DNA of 64,000 nucleotides from Prorocentrum cordatum (GCA_963575745.1 CAUYUJ010012091.1:186001-250000), one strand, 5' to 3'; positions 18,087-28,543 are shown, numbered from the stretch's first letter. The notes: generated by a model not told the origin, from the sequence alone. Made by a program: numbers and translations.

Positions 18087-19769
18087 TCAGCACTGTAGCT
18101 GGTCACGTTGGGCTGCCGCTTCACTCTCGCTCTCTTCTCGCACGCGCCTTATCGGGATGCGTCTCTTGCCCTGCGTGCTCTTCAGGACCATATTCGCGAA
18201 GTCTGGCCTGAGAGGCCACGTGGGCCTGCCGTCTGAGCCAAGCAGGGTGAAGGGGCTGAACTTCCTGCTAGGTGTGATGCTGTACTTCTGGTATCGGGTC
18301 TCGAGCTTCTGCTGGTCCTCCTCTGGGAGGGGGCCCCACTCGCCGAGGACATCCTTCGCTTCCCATTGGGCCCCAGCGCTCTCGCATGCCCTGATCCCAG
18401 TGCTGTAGCTGATCGCATCGGGCTCGACCGTCGCCTCCCACTTCTCGCACGTGCTGTTGCCATGGCCTTTGCCTCCTGCCAGCCACGTTGATGCGATCAC
18501 TTCCCGAGCCATCCACATGGCCCTGCTGGTGCCGTCCATCCGCAGTCCGTCCGCTGGAGGCTGAGATCCAGATCCAGCCATGGCTACGAGGAGCTGTAGC
18601 TGGGCACGTGTGGGCTCCGCTTCACCGCCAGCTTCTCGCACCTGCCACTGCCCGTCTTTCTCGCACGTACAGCCTGCGCCGTCCTGAAGCTGCCACTGCC
18701 CGTCCTTCTCACACGAACTGGTCACTCCCACTGTAGGCTGCCACTGCCCGTCCTTCTCGCACGCACCGACAGCCTCTCGTAGCTGCCACTGCCCGTCCTT
18801 CTCGCACTGACTGGCCGCTCCCTCTTGTAGCTGCCACTGTCCGTCCTTCTTGCACGAACTGTTCGCTCCCACTAGAGGCTGCCACTGCTCTTTCTTCTCG
18901 CACGCACCGACACCATCCTCTTGAAGCTGCCACTGCTCGCCATTCTCGCACGCACAGTCCGCTCCTTCTTGAGGCCGCCACTGCCCGTCTAAACTGGCCG
19001 TTTCGCAAGCACCTTTCTTGATGGTGTAGCTGATGACGTTTGGATTCGGCTTCGCCTCTGCCGTTACACCATTCTCGCATGTCTCGCACTTCTCGCCACG
19101 TGTCGGCAGAGACTGCCGCTCCTGCACTCCCTTCTCGCACGCGCTGCTCTGAGTGCCGATGCTTTCGATGACGTCTGGCTCTAGCTTCGCCTTCCCCATT
19201 GCGCCTTTCTCGCACGCGCTCGTTTCACGGAGGAGGAGGAGGAAATTGGGCTCCACGTTGGGCTCGGTCTTCGCCGCCCCCTTCCCACAAGGAATCTCTG
19301 CACTGTAGCTGGTCACCTTTGGCTCCACCTTCGCCTCCGCAGCCGAACTACTTTTTGCTTTTTCTGATCCAACCGTGGCGACGAGGAGCGACGAGGGGAA
19401 CACTCTAGTGAAATTGGGCTCCAGTTTTGCCTCCGCCACTGTTGCTTTCAACTTCACCGTTCCCTCCTCGCACGCCCTGATCGCTTCACTGTAGCTGGTC
19501 GTGTTGGGCTCTATCTTCTCCTCCCACTTCTCACAAGGGCTGGTCTCCTCTCGCTCGCTCCGCTGTTCGTCTTCGTGGGGCTGCCACGGGCCCTCCTCGT
19601 AGGGTCCTTCCCACGGGATGCCCCACCAGCCCCAGGCGTCCACCTCTGCCTGGCGGCGGGTGGCCAAGCGGAGTCTCCTGTCCGCGCGGCGCCGGCTGCG
19701 GCTCGCGGCCGTGAGGGTCCTCCCCCCGTCGAGGGGCCCACTCCACGGCGGCGCAGCGAGCAGCATCAT
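18087..19769 (-). CDS. Collapsed PPR-repeat protein, 560-codon open frame
   Basis: The minus-strand frame carries remnants of the dinoflagellate pentatricopeptide (PPR) pattern: 'EPNTTSYSEAIRACEEG', 'EPKVTSYSAEI', 'EPDVIESIGTQSSACEKG', 'NPNVISYTIKKGACE' and 'EPDAISYSTGIRACE' match 'PNVISY.A.ISACEKG'. In the middle (about 18640-19000) the repeat has shrunk to a roughly 16-residue unit, 'CEKDGQWQLREAVGA', repeated about eight times with the 'ALxLLxxM' helix missing. PPR proteins bind organellar RNA one base per 35-residue helical hairpin; these units are too short to fold that way. The frame is nevertheless open for 560 codons. At the 3' end 'QPNVTSYSAEIG' appears in another frame beyond 18087, suggesting a frameshift. 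It may be a pseudogene or a new Cys-rich repeat protein. The start used is the first ATG. Confidence 0.5.
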   Translation of the reverse strand: MMLLAAPPWSGPLDGGRTLTAASRSRRRADRRLRLATRRQAEVDAWGWWGIPWEGPYEEGPWQPHEDEQRSEREETSPCEKWEEKIEPNTTSYSEAIRACEEGTVKLKATVAEAKLEPNFTRVFPSSLLVATVGSEKAKSSSAAEAKVEPKVTSYSAEIPCGKGAAKTEPNVEPNFLLLLRETSACEKGAMGKAKLEPDVIESIGTQSSACEKGVQERQSLPTRGEKCETCENGVTAEAKPNPNVISYTIKKGACETASLDGQWRPQEGADCACENGEQWQLQEDGVGACEKKEQWQPLVGANSSCKKDGQWQLQEGAASQCEKDGQWQLREAVGACEKDGQWQPTVGVTSSCEKDGQWQLQDGAGCTCEKDGQWQVREAGGEAEPTRAQLQLLVAMAGSGSQPPADGLRMDGTSRAMWMAREVIASTWLAGGKGHGNSTCEKWEATVEPDAISYSTGIRACESAGAQWEAKDVLGEWGPLPEEDQQKLETRYQKYSITPSRKFSPFTLLGSDGRPTWPLRPDFANMVLKSTQGKRRIPIRRVREESESEAAAQRDQLQC

Positions 19770-19825
19770 GGCCGCGCTGGGGGCTCGGGTCGGCGGGCAG
19801 GGGGCTGCCGCGCTGCCGAGCCGCC

Positions 19826-19892
19826 TAGGAGAATGAGGAGGAGGAGGAGGAGGAGGAGGAGCAGGAGGAGGAGGAGGAGGAGGAGGAGGGGG
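19826..19892. repeat. (GGA)n microsatellite
   Basis: About 65 bp of GGA triplets just 5' of the minus-strand PPR-derived frame. CCT-rich sequence also occurs at about 20000-20060. Confidence 0.9.
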
Positions 19893-20069
19893 CCAGGAGC
19901 GTAGCTTTCATTCCTAGAGCTGGCCAGCCTCCCATCCTCCAGCCTCTTGATGTCCCACCGCTGTTGCGGGCCTTTTCTATCCCCCTTCTTCCCTCATTCA
20001 CCTATGCTCCTCCTCCTCCCCCTCCTGCCCCCTCCTCCTCCTGCTCCTCCTCCTCCTATTCTCTTCTCT

Positions 20070-20092
20070 CCGTAGCTCAACGTTGGCTCAAG
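20070..20092 (+). other. Possible degenerate spliced-leader relic
   Basis: CCGTAG and GGCTCAAG, the two ends of DinoSL, occur in order with a 9-nt middle instead of 7 (CCGTAGCTCAACGTTGGCTC followed by AAG). It lies 211 bp upstream of the first readable LINE sequence and directly after a CCT-rich tract. The altered middle makes it uncertain. Confidence 0.3.
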
Positions 20093-20280
20093 GCTAAATT
20101 TGAAGGGCTATAGACGCCCGGGAACCAGCGACTAGCTTCGGCTGCTCCGTAGCCTAAGCTCCGCATTGTGGCAAGATTTTCCGTGTTCGCTCCTTTGGGA
20201 GCATTGCTCTATTCTTCTCGTCCCTGCTGCAGTCATGGCTTGTTGCTGGCGAGCGCCCTGGCACCAGAAGAAGAGCGGAG

Positions 20281-21596
20281 GTGGCGGCGCATACTTTTGT
20301 CTGTTCAGCATGTGGACACTGGGAATATGACAAGCATGGGCATGTGCAGAGCTCGAAGTGTGGTGGACAGTACAAGGGCGCCAGTTGTGACCGGCATGTG
20401 GAGCGCGCCCCTCGGACCCATCCTGATTTGGGCGCCGGGTTTGATAAGCTATTGGGTTGTTCCTTGATCAGGCTGAACATGGGAGTTACGCGCGCCCAAG
20501 TACTACCCCGTGATGTTCCTGAACCACCGCCACTTGCTAATGAGTATGAACCTGACAAGCGTGTGGAACGCAAGCGGACCTCGCTGGCGCAGGCGGTGGA
20601 GAAGGACCCGAAGGCTGAGAGGATCGCCCAGTACGAGGTGGGGAGACACGCCTTGCCGCGGTGGTCCGACATCGCGATGCTCTGGCCCAAGCGATGGGGG
20701 CTCATCGAAATTGGGTCGCGGAGCTGGAGGCTGCCGCGGCTGCTCCCCGCGAGTCCTACGAGGCGATGGACGGTTCCGATCTCAAGGCGCTCAAGGAAAA
20801 CAGCACGCAGAAAGGACGGGCCGAGCTTGCCAGGATCGCCCACGAACGTGCGCAGAGGGCGAAGGCTGCGGCGACCATCCCCTCTGTGCCTGTGCAGGCG
20901 CCCGCCGCCGCGCCTGCCCCGCGCGCCCCTCGGGTGGCTGCGGGGGGGGGCATCAGGCGCCTGCGGCGGTGCCCATGCATGTTGACGTTGCGCCTGTGGC
21001 CCCAGCGGCGGGCGTTCCTGGTCCTGGGGTGGCACCTGAGCGCGGCGTGGTCGGAGTTCCCGGACCAGTCCTTCAGACGCCGCCCAACCTTGCGAACATG
21101 TCGGACCCTGAGCTACGTCGTGAGTGGCGCGACGAGACAGGCCAACGGTTTGAGTACTGGGCCCAGATCAAGATGTGCAGCCACCAGATGCACGCCGATG
21201 ACGCCGAGTCCATTCTGTCTGATGGGCAGGACGAAGCTAAGCACCAGATGGAGTTGGATGCCCTCAAGCAAAGGAGTGTTGATCATGGAAGGGGTTCTGC
21301 GCCATGGAGCGCTCGCAGAAGAGCGCGAAGATCAAAGCCCAGAGGAGAATCCGCACCTTGCGCGTCACTGTCCAGAGCTCATTCGAGCGCGTCTTGGCTC
21401 AGAGGCAGCCTGTCGACGGTGCTCCGCCGGCTGTTCCCCATCAAGTGCACCAACTACTCCCTGTCCCTCGCGAGGCCGATGAGACGGCCGCCGGCGAAGC
21501 AGAAGGTGGCCCACGGGCGACCCGCGCTCGCAGTCGATCTCGGGGTGCGCGAGATGGCCAGCAGGATGGGGTGGCATGCAGTTCGGCAATCGTGAG
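20281..21596 (+). pseudogene. LINE N-terminal zinc finger and coiled segment
   Basis: Frame 20281-20985 begins 'HTFVCSACGHWEYDKHGHVQ' then 'SSKCGGQYKGASCDRH', a C-x2-C...C...C cluster like the zinc finger that opens dinoflagellate LINE proteins. The helical 'KALKENSTQKGRAELARIAH' follows in the 20661 frame and 'SDPELRREWRDETGQRFEYW' in the 20510-21595 frame. These give at least two frameshifts in 1.3 kb. Probable role in an intact element: nucleic-acid binding. Confidence 0.5.
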
Positions 21597-21959
21597 AATA
21601 ATGGGCTCTCCCTGTTTTTGTGAAATAACCGGTTTGAAGCAAGTTGCATTAGATCTCTTGGAAGTGAATAGGCCGATCGGTAATGGCCGCTTCTGTGCCG
21701 AGCATCATCATAGGCTCTGCGAACTTTCCCGCGCCCGACGTAGCGCTTCCCAGATGGGATTGAGGCCCCATTGAGTTCCCGCGCTAGCTTCCCCTGGAGG
21801 GGGCGCCCGCGGGGGCGTCTGATGCCGCGCCTCCAAAGGCCGCTGTTTCATGGGTTTTCTGGCCAGGTCTGGCTGAAAAGGTTTGGGCGCGGGCCCCTAT
21901 TTTTATTGTTCTTGAACTGAGGGCGCAGACCCGTGTCATTGCTGTAGGCGCGACTTAAA

Positions 21960-22314
21960 TGATTGCTGACGTCGAACGTATGCGGCCAGTTGCGGCCAGT
22001 TGCGGAAGTCTTGGCCCCTCGCGATGCCCTGGCTGTCCTGTGGGGACTTCAACATTTCTGCCCCCGGCATGGGCCGCGCTGCGTTGCCCGAACTTGCCTC
22101 GGCCCGCTTGATAACACCTCAAGGGGTGGAGGTTACTTGGACACCTGGTAGAGGCTCTCCCATTGAGCATGTCGTGGTGTCGCGTGATATTGGACATTAT
22201 GTGACCGTGAAGCAGATTTCTCGAGCTCCTTTTCAAGACCCACCCGTGCGCGGCCCTCGCCTGGGAGCGCCGGGCTTTGCGCCAGATGGTGCGGCGACGG
22301 CTTCGACCTCCTAA
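21960..22314 (+). pseudogene. LINE endonuclease remnant
   Basis: The frame 22000-22314 contains 'CGDFNISAPGMGRAALPE', the 'GDFN' motif of exonuclease-endonuclease-phosphatase enzymes with its catalytic Asp and Asn, and 30-40 residues later 'SPIEHVVVSRDI', which is the 'S.IDHVLVS' motif with Glu in place of Asp before the catalytic His. The N-terminal half of the endonuclease should lie in 21600-21960, but I cannot read it, so that part is heavily decayed. Confidence 0.65.
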
Positions 22315-22328
22315 ACATCCTCCTTGCT

Positions 22329-23400
22329 ATGGCCCCCGGCCTTCCGCGGGGTCGCTCGGCGGCCATGGAGGGCCCAGGCCCGCGCGAAGTGCCGCGGGCA
22401 CTTCGCGCGCGCAAGGCATGCCGAGTTATTCGCCCACGCGAATGTAGCTGCTCTGGTCTAGGGCGACCGAGGCCATCTTTGAGTCTCGAGCGTTTGCGTG
22501 CGATCTTTCAACCAGCTTGGCGCGTTGTGGAGACTTCGTCGCTGTTCGTAGAATTATCATTTGCTCGCAGGGGCCCTGGGGGGCCAATGAAAAAATTGGG
22601 GGCCTCTGTTGGCCATCTGGGCCCAGGCGTTTTAAAGGGCTGGAAACCGACTGCGTCGCGCTGAGAAGTCCCCGAGCATGCTTGCGTGCACGGGCGCCCC
22701 GTTTCCGGAACTTTTGCAGAGAGTTCCAGTCCGCGTGCGAGCTGATCACCCCCAATCGCCCGCTTGGGGGCATGCCGTCATCGGTCCGCTCGGAGGTGGT
22801 GAAGGACCCCCCCCCCCCCCGCCGAGCTCGACTACGTTGCGCCCGGCGAGATGTCCGATGCCATCTTTGCTGAGATTACGCGCCTCCGACCAAGGCGCAG
22901 TAATACTACTGCGCGTTGGTCGGCGGCGCGCAAGAGGTCCGGGGGGGGGGGGCGGTCTGGACTTTTGGTTGCTACAGGCCCTTCCCAATGGGGCCAAGCG
23001 TGCTCATGCATGGTTGAAGCATGATCCGATTCATGCCCCTGCGTTTTTGATCCCCCCTGAAAGGGCGCAGCAGCATCCGCGCGATATGATGAACCGCCGC
23101 CGCAGTTGTCTGGGGCCGCGCGGGGCCGCGCCACTTTCTCAGGCGTCCTCGGCGCTCTGCGCCCGGGAGCCCTTCCCACGCTGAGGGGTTGGAGCACCCC
23201 GCTGTCGTGGACGTCCAGCGAGGAGAGAGGTGCTTCTCTGCGATCACTGCCGTGGGAGTGGACCATTGGGGCCCGCGTCAGATCGTCGGCCTTCCACTCC
23301 AGGCCCCCACCCCCTACCGCGCGCATTGCAAAGCCCCCGCCCCCAGTGTGAGCGCCCCACCGCCCACCGCGTGCATAGTAAAGTTCGTGCCCAGGACCTC
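22329..23400 (+). pseudogene. LINE inter-domain segment between endonuclease and RT
   Basis: Mixed short frames (22329-22664, 22517-22873, 22678-23184) with no conserved motif except basic and Trp-containing stretches. Long C and G runs at about 22807-22820 and 22941-22951 break the frames. Assigned to the LINE by position. Confidence 0.35.
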
Positions 23401-23860
23401 GATATAAGGAATGCTGAAGGGTTTAATGCGTGGGGCACCGCAGCGCACGGCTCGAATCCCCTCAAGGCGGTCCTGTTGCGAGAGCTCTGTGACGAGGTCG
23501 CTCGCGCGTCGGTCTCTGCTCCGTGGGCGCCCGCTGGGACCTCGCTCGCTTCTTTGATGCTGTCGACCCTTGCAAGCACATTGACTTCGCTGTTAAGAAG
23601 GACTGTCCTGTCCACATCATCTACTTAGGCATCCTCATCCACGTGTCTCCTAGGGCGTTGGCGGCGGGAGGGTATTTGTCTGATATCGTGACGAGTGGAA
23701 AAGGAATAATTGCGGGGTGTATGCAGGCGATGAATTGGGCCACGATCTATGTGTACGATATCCTTCATAGTGCTCATGCTCATCTTTTCTCTGTTTGTGT
23801 AAAAGCGTACGTGGACGGACATCGCCCAGTCCCAGCGCGGCACACCGAGTAATATTATTT
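23400..23860 (+). pseudogene. LINE reverse transcriptase core
   Basis: Frame 23523-23852 reads 'RWDLARFFDAVDPCKHI' (RT motif A, catalytic Asp of 'DL..FFD.VD'), then 'LGILIHVSPRAL', then 'GIIAGCMQAMNWATIYVYD' (motif B, the 'G...AGC.QA' form of dinoflagellate LINEs), and ends 'CVKAYVDGH', motif C, where the usual YVDD has become YVDG. Loss of the second Asp of motif C predicts an inactive enzyme even without the frameshifts. Stops before and after confirm decay. Confidence 0.75.
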
Positions 23861-23868
23861 CGAAGCTG

Positions 23869-24740
23869 GTGCCTGCCGCCATGCATTTAACGCGCCAGTT
23901 TTCCAGTTTGGGGTGCACCATCTCTGCCGAGCCGGGTCCTGCGTGCAGTTATGTTGGCCTGAGCCGCCAGCTAGCAGGCATGTTTCAGGCTACAGATTTG
24001 CCGGTCCAGCTGCAAGCGGCAGCTGGGGACCTGGGGGCCACGACATTCGCAGGCAAGCGTAGGCGAACCGCGAAGATGATGCAACGCCGCGCGTTGGCCG
24101 CAAATAAAGCTGAAACAGTGGCTCTCCTGAGCAAAATCGTCGGGGGTGCTAGGAAGTTGCGAAATGCCGGGGGCCCCTTTACTGTTGGATCTTGGAGTCA
24201 CCCGTTTTTTTGATTTACCCTGGGGCACAGTCGTGCTATGAGGGCCCAGGCGGCCAGGTGTTCTGGGCGGTGGGTCCCAGGGGCATGCGCGAACAGGGTC
24301 TTTGGGTTAGTTCGCCTTGCGAGGGATGACCCCCGGTTTAGGCCTCGCTATGAGCAGCTTGTCGCTTTTCATGATGTCTGGAGAGGCTTCGATCAGAAGC
24401 AACGGATGGAGGTTGCGCAATGTTGACAACTGGGTCTTGGGATCCTGCGTGCTCCTTTACCAATTACCGTCTCGGCTCTCTTGGTGCTGGCCCCAAGAGC
24501 CCCGTCTTCTGGGTCCTCCCCGACCGCGCGGTGCCGCGCCTGATGGATGGCGATTTCACGCGTTTTTGTTGTCCATGGCTCTCCAGAAGCTTTGTGCGAA
24601 CATGCCCTGGAGCACGGCTTCCAACCACGACTTAGGCAACATATTGGAAGGAAGAGTTGGTTTCACTGTCCCCAGGAGGTTTTTGAAACAAATATTGAGG
24701 AAGAAGGGCTTGTGGGGCCGCTTGGATTCTGCGTGATGTG
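23869..24740 (+). pseudogene. LINE RT connection segment
   Basis: Frame 23869-24213 contains 'AAAGDLGATTFAGKRRRTAK' followed by 'MMQRRALAANKAETVALLSK' and 'GGARKLRNAGG', matching the 'ARDLG.....GK.RR......R' block that follows RT in dinoflagellate LINEs. Frame 24238-24426 then has 'DDPRFRPRYEQLVAFHDVW', the 'DP......Q...W' block. The remainder to 24740 is out of frame and partly readable only. Confidence 0.6.
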
Positions 24741-25074
24741 ATGACGGCTGGTTTTTGACAGAAGATAGGCTTTTTCAATCAGATCATGCTTCTGCCAGCC
24801 GTGGCCTTTGCATTAGGTGCAATGATGATCTGGTCGATTCGGCGATTGGCCAATCGGACTCTGTAAAAGGCTGAGGCCCTCCACCCTGCTTCGCCCCCTT
24901 CGTTTTGGTGCCGCGGCCTGCCGCCTCTCTAGGATGGCATGGGGCATCTCCCACACCCGCAATCGTGGGTTTGGGAATGGGGGGGGCTGCGGGACGGGGC
25001 CAAGGTCAGGGGTGGCGCGTGGGGGGTGGGTGGTCTCGGCGGTAATCATATGAAAGACTGGCGTCTCAGACGCT
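24741..25074 (+). other. Unreadable part of the LINE
   Basis: No motif recognised; G-runs and stops in all frames. Placed within the element by its position between the connection segment and RNase H. Confidence 0.3.
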
Positions 25075-25640
25075 GTGGCCGGTCTGCTGTCCACCGAGGT
25101 GCTACCCGCATGTTTGACGGCGTTGCGCGTGGCACTCCCCCCACCAAGGTGCAGACAGTTGGTCGTGTTGACTTATGTGCACGGTGGTTTATGTGGGGAT
25201 ATGTGGCGGTTTATTATGGTTGTGTGCCAGTGGTTCGTGGGCCACGTAAGACGTTTAAGTAAAAATGTAAGCGTTCGATGCTGGACCTCTGGGGATCCTT
25301 TCGCGAGACCTTGGAGGCCTGCAGCACATCCGTGGAAATTCGATGGACTAACGGCCACCCCGCTCTGACCCAGGAAGTCAATATGCGTTTCGCCCGTGCT
25401 GGGCTGCACGTCGGCAGTAGTGCTGATTTCTTCGCTAAGAAGGCCGCTGAGGTGGCCCAGGCGTCAGTTGAACATGATCGTGCCACTGAATTATTGGCGG
25501 ACGATCGGGCGTTTAAAGGTTCTCAGCCGCCCCTTTGCTGTCCAGAAGGAGATTTTGTTTTCTTGCGGTCGCGACCTCGCCACGAGAGCCCCAAGACGCC
25601 CGAAGTCCAAATTTACAGCCGTTGGCGTTCGTTTGAATAG
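25075..25640 (+). pseudogene. LINE RNase H remnant
   Basis: Frame 25278-25640 reads 'LDLWGSFRETLEACSTSVEI', 'RWTNGHPALTQEV' and 'GSSADFFAKKAAEVAQ'. These correspond to the RNase H features 'DLW..F', 'V..V.GH' (His of the fourth catalytic motif) and 'N..AD..AK..A' with its catalytic Asp. The preceding frame 25075-25260 holds 'WFMWGYVAVYYGCVPVVRGP', probably the beta-strand/helix part before. The first catalytic Asp is not identifiable. Confidence 0.6.
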
Positions 25641-26130
25641 GCTCTGCGAGATGGGACGTCACTGCACAGAGCGGCCATGTGTGTTGACGTGCCGCAGCTG
25701 CCGCAGGACGTTCAGCAAGCGTGGACCGCTTAGCGAATTCTGGCCAGGCCCCTGCAAGCCCAGGCCGGACATTTCCCAGCGAATTCAATCTCTCCCCCCC
25801 TCGAGCGGTGCAGGACCCGAGGTGTCGAGAGGAACTCCCGCCTGATGATCTTCGGCCATTGGAGGGCGGAGTGGGTGGGGGGGGGATCATCCTTTGGCGG
25901 ACCAGTGCCATGCATCGCACACCCCTCGCCTCCATCCGCGGGGTTTTGTACTGCCAGGTCTGCGGCAGGTGCTTTGCTGATTTTCTGAAAGATTGCGGTG
26001 CGAGGGCGCCCCCCCCACCAAATTTGGGAAGGAAGAGATCAGCAGGGTTGCCCCCTAAATCTGGGGGTGTTTTCCCTGACCTATCTGTGTGTTGTTCGTG
26101 CCCCGCCATGCAGCAGGCAACCACGGCATG
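25641..26130 (+). pseudogene. LINE C-terminal zinc-finger pair
   Basis: Two Cys-rich segments are readable: 'GRHCTERPCVLTCRSCRRTF' with a later 'W.G.C', and about 170 bp downstream 'RGVLYCQVCGRCFADFLKDC'. Each has the 'H....C..C...........C' layout that ends dinoflagellate LINE proteins, likely for nucleic-acid binding. They are in different frames, separated by stops and a long G-run at about 25872-25885. Confidence 0.55.
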
Positions 26131-26900
26131 CAGGTAACAAGTAAACAGGTCCTCCTCCTTCTCTTCGCACTCCTCCTGGTGCGCCTTCCACGCGTGCAAG
26201 GCCAGCGTGGGAACGAGGGAGGATTGGGGAGGTTGTCGTTAGCTCGGATTCGGTGGAGCATCAGGACGCCTTCCGCCTACCACAGGCGATGCTACCACCG
26301 GTGTCCTTTCCAGGCTTGCGCGAAGCGAGACTCGTAGGAGCTTCGCATAGGGAAGGACGCAGGCGGGGGAATTGATCAGGAGGAGAAGGTGTAAAGAGAA
26401 GACAAAGGGACAAGGAGGGGGGTGGGAGAGAGGGGGGAGGAGGAGGAGGAGGAGGAGGAGGTCCCGGGGCGCCCCCCGGGGGACTGCAGAGTCGTCCGGA
26501 GGCCTCGGGAGACCCGAAGAGGTCCTGAGAAGCTTTGAAACCTGAACCCCCAATCTGCCCCACGGACAGGCCACCGGGGGCTCTTGCGCCAGTCCTGGGC
26601 GCCCTGGGCCCAGCCAGGGGCCGGGCGGTGGCCAGCGGGACCTAGGCCTTCCTCTCTTCGGGGCGGACGAAAGCAAGGGCGCCCTCGAGGGCGCGGATTT
26701 ACTCGCGCTTCGCGGTTCGGCTCCGATTCCTCATCCTCCTTTTTTCTCCCCTGGGGGGCGGCGCGAGAGCTCGAAGTGATTCGCGCTTCGTGCAGCGCGA
26801 AGCGCGGAGTTAGGCGCCCTTGGAAAGGGGCTGATTCGGAAAGCGGTCGGGTGCCAAATCTGCTGCATGCAGCTTGTTTCTGCCACGCCGCCAGGCCGCA
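26131..26900. other. No gene recognised; CCT- and GGA-rich stretches
   Basis: CCTCCTCCTTCTCTTCGCAC at about 26150 and a (GGA)n tract at 26436-26461. The remainder has only unsupported frames, including frames on both strands with Pro/Arg bias. Confidence 0.35.
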
Positions 26901-27425
26901 TTCTTCGATGTCGAGTGGCCTTCGCCCCATCACGCCGCCGTGCCTCGGTTGTGGGTCTGAGGCCCCTTGGATGTTCATCGGGATCTCGTCGAAGCGTCTC
27001 CTGGGTCTCGTGGAGGCAGGTTCGAATTCTCTGGGGGGCTGTTTTGGAGATTCTTGGGGCCTATTTCGGGCCTCGTGGGGGCCTCTCTGGGGGGAAGGCT
27101 CAGATGTTCGGTTTTCATGCCCCCCCTCTTGGGGCCGTTTTGGGATTTTCTTCGGCAATCTTGGGCGCCTTTTGGGCCGCCTTGGGATCCTCTTGGGTCG
27201 TCTTGGGGCCCTCTTTGGGGGCCCCTTGGGACGTCTTGGAGCGTCGGAAGCTCGGAAAGTGGAACACCCTCGTAGAAGTAGAGACACGCAATTCAGGGAA
27301 CTCGGTGATGTTCGCCTCCCAGGGCCCTCTTGGTTATTGGGGCTCCTGGGGCTCCCTTGGGACGCCTCGGGCACTTACTTCGGCCGTCTTGGGGCGTCTT
27401 GGACCGATCGTTCAGCAATGCGGGG
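26901..27425. repeat. CCTCTTGGGG / GTCTTGGGG degenerate tandem repeat
   Basis: Opens with CGCCCCATCACGCCGCCGTG...GTTGTGGG and TTCATCGGGATCTCG, the same lead-in as at 14396-14462. This is followed by repeated TTTTGGG/CTTGGGGCC units about 15-20 bp long. Related arrays: 14450-14575, 45690-45910, 51870-52345, 57630-58450. Confidence 0.6.
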
Positions 27426-27884
27426 CCCTCCCTGTCCGTCTTTCGGCCCTCCTCGGCCCGAGCGGGTGCCGCGGGGGGCACGCGCGCGGCCCCGAGAGAC
27501 CTGGGGACGTGGGGTCCGGGCCCCTCTGAGGCGCAGGGGTGCCAGCACGGGGCCCGAGGAGTCCTCGGGTCCCCTCGTGCCGAATTTCGGAGCTGATTCT
27601 GAGAGCGAAAATGTTGAGGCGATTTTCTTTCGCGGCGGATCCTGCGGAGCCTATCCTCACTACCCGTGGGGCGAGCGGAGTGCCTTACGCTTTGGTTTTT
27701 CTGGTCTCCCCGCGGAACCCATGTCTTGCCACTGAGGACACTCCACTTCGTGCCGTAGGGGCACGGTGGCGGACACGGGAGCCGGTCGACGCTGGAAAAA
27801 CTAGTTGCGTGAGTTGGCTCCTTAACCTCCGTTTTGCTCACCCCTCTGTTGCCCGTCCCGAAAGCAGGCCCAGGAGGAAGAGCT

Positions 27885-27962
27885 TGATGATGATGATGAT
27901 GATGATGATGAGGAGGAGGAGGAGGAGGAGGAGGAGGAGGAGGAGGCGGAGGAGGAGGCGGG
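27885..27962. repeat. (GAT)n followed by (GGA)n
   Basis: About 25 bp of GAT then about 50 bp of GGA/GGC. Adjacent frames with poly-Met or poly-Arg are artefacts. Confidence 0.9.
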
Positions 27963-28300
27963 CGACGAAATCTATAGATATCCTCTGCGCCCTGGCCGAA
28001 CCCTTCTTGGGCCCAGGGGCTGTGAATGCACCCTCCTGTCCAAGCCAGGAGGGCGTGGCGTATGCGCCGCCGCTGGGTTCAGGATGGGCCTGGCCAGGGA
28101 GCAGTGGACGTGCATAGATTCCATCGCCCTACGAGGAGGTGGAGGAGGTGGAGGAGAAAGTGCAGGGCGGAGGAGGAGCACGAGGTCGAGGGCCCCCCAT
28201 GCGCTGGCGCGCGAGGCCTCCGACGCCGACGTGGCCGAGGGCACGGGCGGTACTGGCACCGTCTTCCTGGAGCAGGCAGCCTCGGCCGGGCGGGCGGTAA
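27963..28300 (+). other. GC-rich, possible short exon at about 28170-28290
   Basis: One frame reads 'HALAREASDADVAEGTGGTG' and 'TVFLEQAASAGRAV', which has coding character, but no family is recognised and no splice sites can be fixed. Confidence 0.2.
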
Positions 28301-28372
28301 CGGGGGGTGACCCAAATGGGGGGTGAAAGACCCCTTTAGGGCCTTTTTCTTCCCCCCATTTGGGTCACCCCT
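28301..28372. repeat. 72-bp hairpin with 22-bp arms
   Basis: GGGGGGTGACCCAAATGGGG and its reverse complement CCCCCCATTTGGGTCACCCC flank a 26-bp loop. Nearly perfect; probably a deletion-derived foldback element. Confidence 0.75.
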
Positions 28373-28383
28373 CAATTAACGTT

Positions 28384-28543
28384 GAGTCGGGCGTGGCCCT
28401 CTACAGGAGGAACATTCAAAGCTAGTAACAACAATAGCATGGGGACGTTGTTTCAACAATGTTCGAGTATGTTTGGGAGTATTCTCGGACTACTCCTCAG
28501 TTTTCATCCAAAATCCCCCTGTGGGGGGACAGGCCCGACCTAA
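28384..28543. mobile_element. MITE family 'TTAGGTCGGGCCTG', copy 2
   Basis: Left GAGTCGGGCGTGGCCCTCTA, right GTGGGGGGACAGGCCCGACC then TAA. The interior AACATTCAAAGCTAGTAACA and TTTTCATCCAAAATCCCCCT matches copies 3 and 4. No target-site duplication was found. Confidence 0.75.

Larger units (their letters stand above)
20281..26090 (+). mobile_element. Decayed LINE (non-LTR retrotransposon)
   Basis: Plus-strand reading segments occur in the order N-terminal zinc finger/coiled segment, apurinic-type endonuclease, reverse transcriptase, connection segment, RNase H and two C-terminal zinc-finger motifs. This order is characteristic of the high-copy LINEs in dinoflagellate genomes. More than ten frame changes and stops separate the parts, so the copy cannot make its protein. 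The outer ends are inferred; CCTCCT-rich sequence lies both before 20070 and after about 26150. Confidence 0.75.
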
